Shown one piece after another: positions 59,461-64,000 of a stretch of 64,000 bases of DNA. The stretch lies in assembly GCA_034336665.1 (NCBI GenBank), contig CM067589.1, positions 3,129,290-3,193,289 on the forward strand, given 5' to 3'. Source of the DNA: Luscinia megarhynchos. Taxonomy: Eukaryota; Chordata; Aves; Passeriformes; Turdidae. Every line of letters begins with the position of its first letter. Within the stretch, counting starts at the first letter, position 1. A program made the translations under genes and the position numbers. Under the pieces are notes generated by a model that was not told the DNA's origin, did no database searches, and saw nothing but the letters and a program-made list of their open reading frames with translations.

Positions 59461-60290
59461 GGCCGGGCCGTGCTCTGGGACCCGGGCTGGGTCGGGCTCC
59501 TGGGGCCGGGGTCTAGGAGCCGGGCCGTGCTGAGGAGGCCGAGCCGGGCTCTGGGAGCGTTCCGTGGTTGCTGCGGCCGGTGAATCCTCCCGCGCTCCGC
59601 CCCGCGTCCGCAGCAGCTCCGACCGGCGATGGCGTTTCCCTCGCGACGAGCCGAAAGATATATTAAAAAAAAAACAAAGAAAAAAAAGAAAAAAAAAGTC
59701 GCTAGCCCACTCCGCAGCCCCGGGGACACTGAGAACACCGAGCCACGGAATACTGGCGCGGGGAGAAGCCCTCAAAGAGCCATCCCCCAGCATTGCCAAG
59801 GCCACCACTAACCGATGTCCCGAAGTGTCACATCCATAAGACTTCTAAACCCCTCCAGGGATAAGGATCCACCACTACTCCCCTCGGCAGCCCATTTGGG
59901 AAAAAAAAAATTGCCAGCATTTCCAGTATACAGCCTAAACCTCCCCGGCACAAGGTCAGTGACAGAGCAGCAGGGACAGCGTGTGTGACAGCACTGACAT
60001 GAGCTGGACTGTACCTCAGCTTCCTCCTGAGCCAGGCAGCACAAGACACTTCAGCAGTGGTTCATGCTCACGTTTGCAGGGCTGTTACACCCCAGTGAAA
60101 TATTACTGGAGAGTTGCCAGGGGATCAATCACATGGCTGGTTTTGCTCCAAGCAGCACGGTGCAGGTCCGGGACACAGCATAACCCAGGCTATAGGGAAG
60201 CAAAGGCTGGGGGCAACCACAGAATGCTGGGCCTGGGTCACCCCTGCATCTGTGATGTCATTATGGGGCACAATCCAAGAACCAGCAAGG
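59460..60290. other. Interval between NT5C3B and KLHL10
   Basis: No coding feature before the KLHL10 first exon. It holds the end of the CpG region, an A-rich run (59663-59698) and a CR1 fragment (about 59812-59955). A KLHL10 promoter must lie here or just downstream, but I see no clear TATA box. Confidence 0.5.
59812..59955 (-). mobile_element. CR1 retrotransposon fragment
   Basis: The + strand resembles the reverse complement of CR1: CCTCCAGGGATAAGGATCCAC, GGCAGCCCATTTGGG, then TCCAGTATACAGCCTAAACC and TCCCCGGCACAA. An A10 run interrupts it. It is old and partial; identification rests on remembered CR1 consensus blocks. Confidence 0.7.
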
Positions 60291-60411
60291 GGGCTCAGTG
60301 CTGGATGTTTGGGGACAACACCAGAGTGCTCCACACACCTCAGCAAGGTCCACTGCCTCTGGCTCCAACGTGGGGGATAGCTTTGCACCTACCAAACCTT
60401 CATCCTCCAAC

Positions 60412-63400
60412 ATGGAGAGGAAGATGAGTGATAGGAGTTGCAGCATTTCCAATGAACTCCGCCTGGAAGGGAGATTCTGTGATGTGATCATCAGTGTAGA
60501 TGGGGTGGAATTCAAGGCACACAAGCTCATCCTCTCTTGCTGCAGTATCTACTTCAGGTCAGTAGTTGAAACACAAGGGGATGGGGGCAAACAGTATTCC
60601 CTGTGATTGAGGTCACCCTGCTTCAGCACTACTCCAGGAGTTCCACCTGCACTGAACCTCTCACCAAGTGATTTCCCATGTCCTCACACCTCCCTGAACA
60701 CCAGGATTAATCCACATATCAGTGGTTCTTGGCAGTGGTGTCGGAGGAGCCCCAGACACAGCACAGGCCTGGAGCCTGGCCCAGTTGCCACAGGGCAGCT
60801 TTGCCTTCCCCACACCCTGTGACTCTCTGGGGTTCAATACCAAGTGTTGATCCTGCGCCTGGGTTGAGGCAACCCCACCCCAGTATCAATCTGTTCTGGT
60901 GGATGAATGAGAGCAGCCCTGGGGAGAGGGACTGGGGGTGCTGGTGGGTGAAAGGCTGAACATGCCCTGGCTGTGTGCACTAGCTCCCAGAAACCCCCCA
61001 TTGTCCTGGGCTCATCCCCAGAGCATGGGCAGCAGGCAATGGGGGGATCTGCCCCTCTGCTCCTCTCAGGTGAAACCCCCTGCCCTGCTGCCTCCAGCTC
61101 TGGTATGCTCCAGAGGCTGTGTCTCCTTTTTCAAACAACCAGCAAGTAAAACATTAATCAATAAACCATGGGGCCTCCCAGAATGGCTCCTACCAGTGCC
61201 AAAACTGGTGCCCTGGAGGCAGGGGAGCACAGGGGATCCGGGGCAGGGTTTAACACAGCAACACCATGTTTTCAGGACTCTGTTTACCAACTGGGACAGC
61301 GCAGACAAGATGGTCTATCAAATCCCTGGCATTTCAGCTGAAATGATGGGTCTCATCATCAATTACGCCTACACCGGGACAGTACCGATCACAGAGGAAA
61401 ACGTTGAGAGTTTGCTGGCTGCAGCAGATCAGTTCAATGTCATGGGCATAGTCAGCCTGTGCTGTGAGTTCCTCAGTTCCAGGCTGTGCTTTGAGAATTG
61501 CATTGGCATTTGCAGACTCACTGACTATTACCACTGCCCCGACCTGCGCGCAGCTGCCTGCGTGTACATCCTGCATCACTTCGAGGAGGTGTCCCAGGTG
61601 TCCGAGGAGTTCCTAGACCTCTCTGCCGAGGAGCTGGCGCACATTATTGAGAAGGATGAGCTTAACGTGCGGCGAGAAGAAGCCGTGTTTGAGGCTGTGC
61701 TGAGGTGGATCACTCATGACCCGCAGAACAGGAGGCAGCACATCGCCTGCTTGCTCAGCAAGGTGGGTGCAGCGCAGCTGTGGAGCTGTCCCCAAATGCT
61801 ATCGAGGGGGAAACCATCAGTGTTAGTACTCCAACCTCCTCCTTGCATGTTTCAGGTTCGACTGGCACTCCTACAATCCGACTACTTCATGAACAACGTC
61901 AAAGCTCACGAGTACGTGAAAGACAATACCAACTGCAAAGATCTCATCATCAGTGCCCTGTCAGAAATCTACGACCTGAACTCCTACGGCCAGAGTTCCT
62001 CAGTCAATGCCAACCCACTCACCCGGCCGCGCCTGCCCTACGCCATCCTCTTTGCCATCGGGGGCTGGAGCGGGGGCGGCGCCACCAGCGCCATCGAGAC
62101 CTACGACGGCCGCACTGACAAGTGGCTGAACATCCCCTGGGAGCAAGAGAGCCCCGTTGCCTATCATGGCTCAGCTTATTTGAAAGGCCACGTCTATGTT
62201 ATCGGCGGATTCGATGGCACAGATTATTTCAACATCGTCAAACGGTTCGATCCGCTCCAGAAGACGTGGCAGCAGGTAGCACCCATGCACTCACGGCGCT
62301 GCTACGTCAGCGTCACCGTTGTGGACAACTTCATCTATGCCATGGGAGGGTTTGATGGGTACATGCGGCTCAACACAGCAGAGCGGTATGACCCAGACAC
62401 CAACCAGTGGACCCTGATCACCCCCATGCACGAGCAGAGGAGTGACGCCAGTGCAACCACGCTGAATGGAAAGGTAAATTAACCCCAACTAAGAGCAGCT
62501 GGGGTTGCAGCATGAAGAAAGTTAACATAAATCCTTGCTAAATTAGTAATACTTAAATTCATAACAATTCATTACATCCTGGAGCTACAGATATAAAGCA
62601 GCCTGCCTGGTGTGGCACAGATGTGACCAGGAGTACAAAAATTCTTCCAGAAGTGCTGCCCACCTGGTGCCTGACAGCCCTTTTCCTGGCCATAGGTGCA
62701 ATACCAGGTCTCTCTGCTTCATGCAGCTTGGAAAATCAAGAGCTGAAATCTTGCTGGCATCAACTCTTTGCACTGCTGCTACAAGACCATTCCCATTCTA
62801 AAACAAAACACCCCAAAAATCCTGCTACACCATCCATTTTCTCAACATGTTTCCTTACCAAGGGTCTAACCACCCCATTCACAGTTTCCCACCTCTCCTG
62901 TCTCCAGGTGTACATCTGTGGTGGGTTTGATGGCGATCAGTGCCTCAGCTCAGCTGAAACGTTTGACCCCACCACAAACCAGTGGTCCCTGATCGCCCCA
63001 ATGAGCAGCAGGAGGAGTGGAGTTGGGGTGATGGCGTACGGGAACCACGTGTACGCGGTAAGGGCCAACACCACCCAGCACTGCAGCCCTTTGGGTGCCT
63101 GCAGTTCCCAGACCTCCAGGGTGGCCAAATGTTTACATGAGGTTTAGGGAAGTCAGAGCCAGAACAGTTGATGCACTTCCCGAGAATGTTATCACCCATC
63201 ACACGCTTTTGAGTAGGAAAATGGTGTTTGGCAATGTTTAAGCAGCTGCAGCAAAGAACGTAATTTCTGCCATGCCAAGAGCATCAGCAGCACACAGCAG
63301 GGGCTTGGGCCCTTGTTCATCCATTGTTTATCCTCTCCATGGACTGCATTCAACCTCTGGAGAACTATCAAAATTAACAGTTGTATGAAGTGCTTTGGAA

Positions 63401-63940
63401 AGCTCCTCAGAGCAGGGAGCAATAAGCAAGAGCCATGTTCAGAGATCTCATGCTCTCCTCCAAGCTCTGACTGCAGCCATGGAGGTGGAGCAGTTCCCAT
63501 CTCCCTGTGAGTGCCAGGACTGGCTGAGGAAAGGCCCCTTTCAAGCTCTGTCCCTTTGGCATTCACAGGTTGGAGGGTTTGATGGGAACAGCCGGCTCCA
63601 GAGCGTGGAAGCGTACAACCCCATCACCAACGCCTGGCACGCCGTGCCCTCCATGCTAAACCCACGCAGCAACTTTGGCATTGAGGTGATGGACGGCCTG
63701 TTGTTCGTGGTCGGGGGCTTTAATGGGTTCAGCACCACCGTTGCCACCGAGTGCTACGAGGAGGACACCAACGAGTGGTACGACGCCCACAGCATGGGCA
63801 TCACCCGCAGTGCCGTCAGCTGCTGCGTGGTGCCAGGGCTCTCCAACGTCATGGAATACATCGCCAGGCAACACTACTACCAGCACAGCTCCTCCATGGA
63901 CATCTTGTTCACCAGTTCAACTCGGAGCTCGCCGTTGTAA
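60412..63940 (+). CDS. KLHL10: Kelch-like protein 10
   Basis: Five exons, 60412-60557, 61276-61762, 61856-62473, 62908-63057 and 63569-63940, give 590 residues from MERKMS (human 608). BTB domain about residues 15-115 (NELRLEGRFCDVII, NYAYTGTVPITEENVESLL), BACK about 120-225 (EKDELNVRREEAVFEAVLRW) and six Kelch repeats about 270-560 (LFAIGGWSGGGATSAIE, VYVIGGFDGTDYFN, IYAMGGFDGYMRLNTAERY, VYICGGFDGDQCL, VGGFDGNSRLQSVEAYN, LFVVGGFNGFSTT). KLHL10 is a testis-specific substrate adaptor of CUL3 ubiquitin ligase needed for spermatid maturation. An in-frame ATG at 60298 with no stop between would add 38 residues (628 total); human has 16 residues before MERKMS, so the true start may lie between. 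The poly(A) site is beyond the window. Confidence 0.95.
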
Positions 63941-64000
63941 ATAGTTCCCCTTAGCTAGGAGTGTTGTGATCAGCCATCACTGGATGCTTGTGTAAATAGT

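Noticed and set aside
60938..62482. Continuous 514-codon frame through KLHL10 exons 2-3
   Set aside because: Real coding sequence, but the frame also reads through intron sequence (before 61276, and between 61762 and 61856); consensus splice sites and family alignment give separate exons.

Overview
The window is vertebrate genomic DNA, most likely from a bird, with eight intron-containing genes that read cleanly through GT-AG splice junctions. Signs of a bird: a gastrin precursor of the chicken type (YPDWMDF amide core, unlike the mammalian GWMDF type), fragments of the CR1 retrotransposon family, very short introns, high GC and many minisatellites. The gene order EIF1, GAST, HAP1, JUP, P3H4, FKBP10, NT5C3B, KLHL10 is that of human 17q21.2. 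In chicken this block lies on a small GC-rich microchromosome (recalled as chromosome 27). The species cannot be fixed from the sequence alone.

Layout. 1-3.6 kb: no gene, G-rich simple repeats. 3.6-5.5 kb: EIF1 (+) behind a CRE and TATA promoter. 5.5-9.0 kb: no gene, a 25-28 bp minisatellite and a long (TA/CA)n-type tract with a CR1 scrap. 9.0-10.1 kb: GAST (+). 10.2-20.4 kb: HAP1 (-), tail to tail with GAST, with two alternative first coding regions. 23.0-40.6 kb: JUP, plakoglobin (-), 13 coding exons at 24.1-31.6 kb and a probable non-coding first exon in a CpG island near 40.5 kb. 42.8-46.85 kb: P3H4 (-). 48.3-53.85 kb: FKBP10 (+), head to head with P3H4. 54.15-58.9 kb: NT5C3B (-), tail to tail with FKBP10. 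60.3 kb to the right edge: KLHL10 (+), with its coding sequence complete.

P3H4 and FKBP10 both act in the endoplasmic reticulum on collagen lysine hydroxylation and crosslinking, and are divergent neighbours about 1.45 kb apart between start codons. The others are housekeeping (EIF1, NT5C3B), endocrine (GAST), neuronal transport (HAP1), cell adhesion (JUP) and spermatogenesis (KLHL10) genes, without an evident common pathway.

No undescribed system of genes was found. The most interesting points are the HAP1 locus, which reads as a full TRAK/Milton-like adaptor with two in-phase alternative N-termini and a retained TRAK-like C-terminus; a perfect steroid-receptor palindrome in JUP intron 1; a minisatellite that repeats a splice-donor motif at the probable JUP first exon; 41-bp-phased CCAAT boxes in EIF1 intron 1; an exon-pair duplication in FKBP10; and an NT5C3B first exon that contributes only the start codon.
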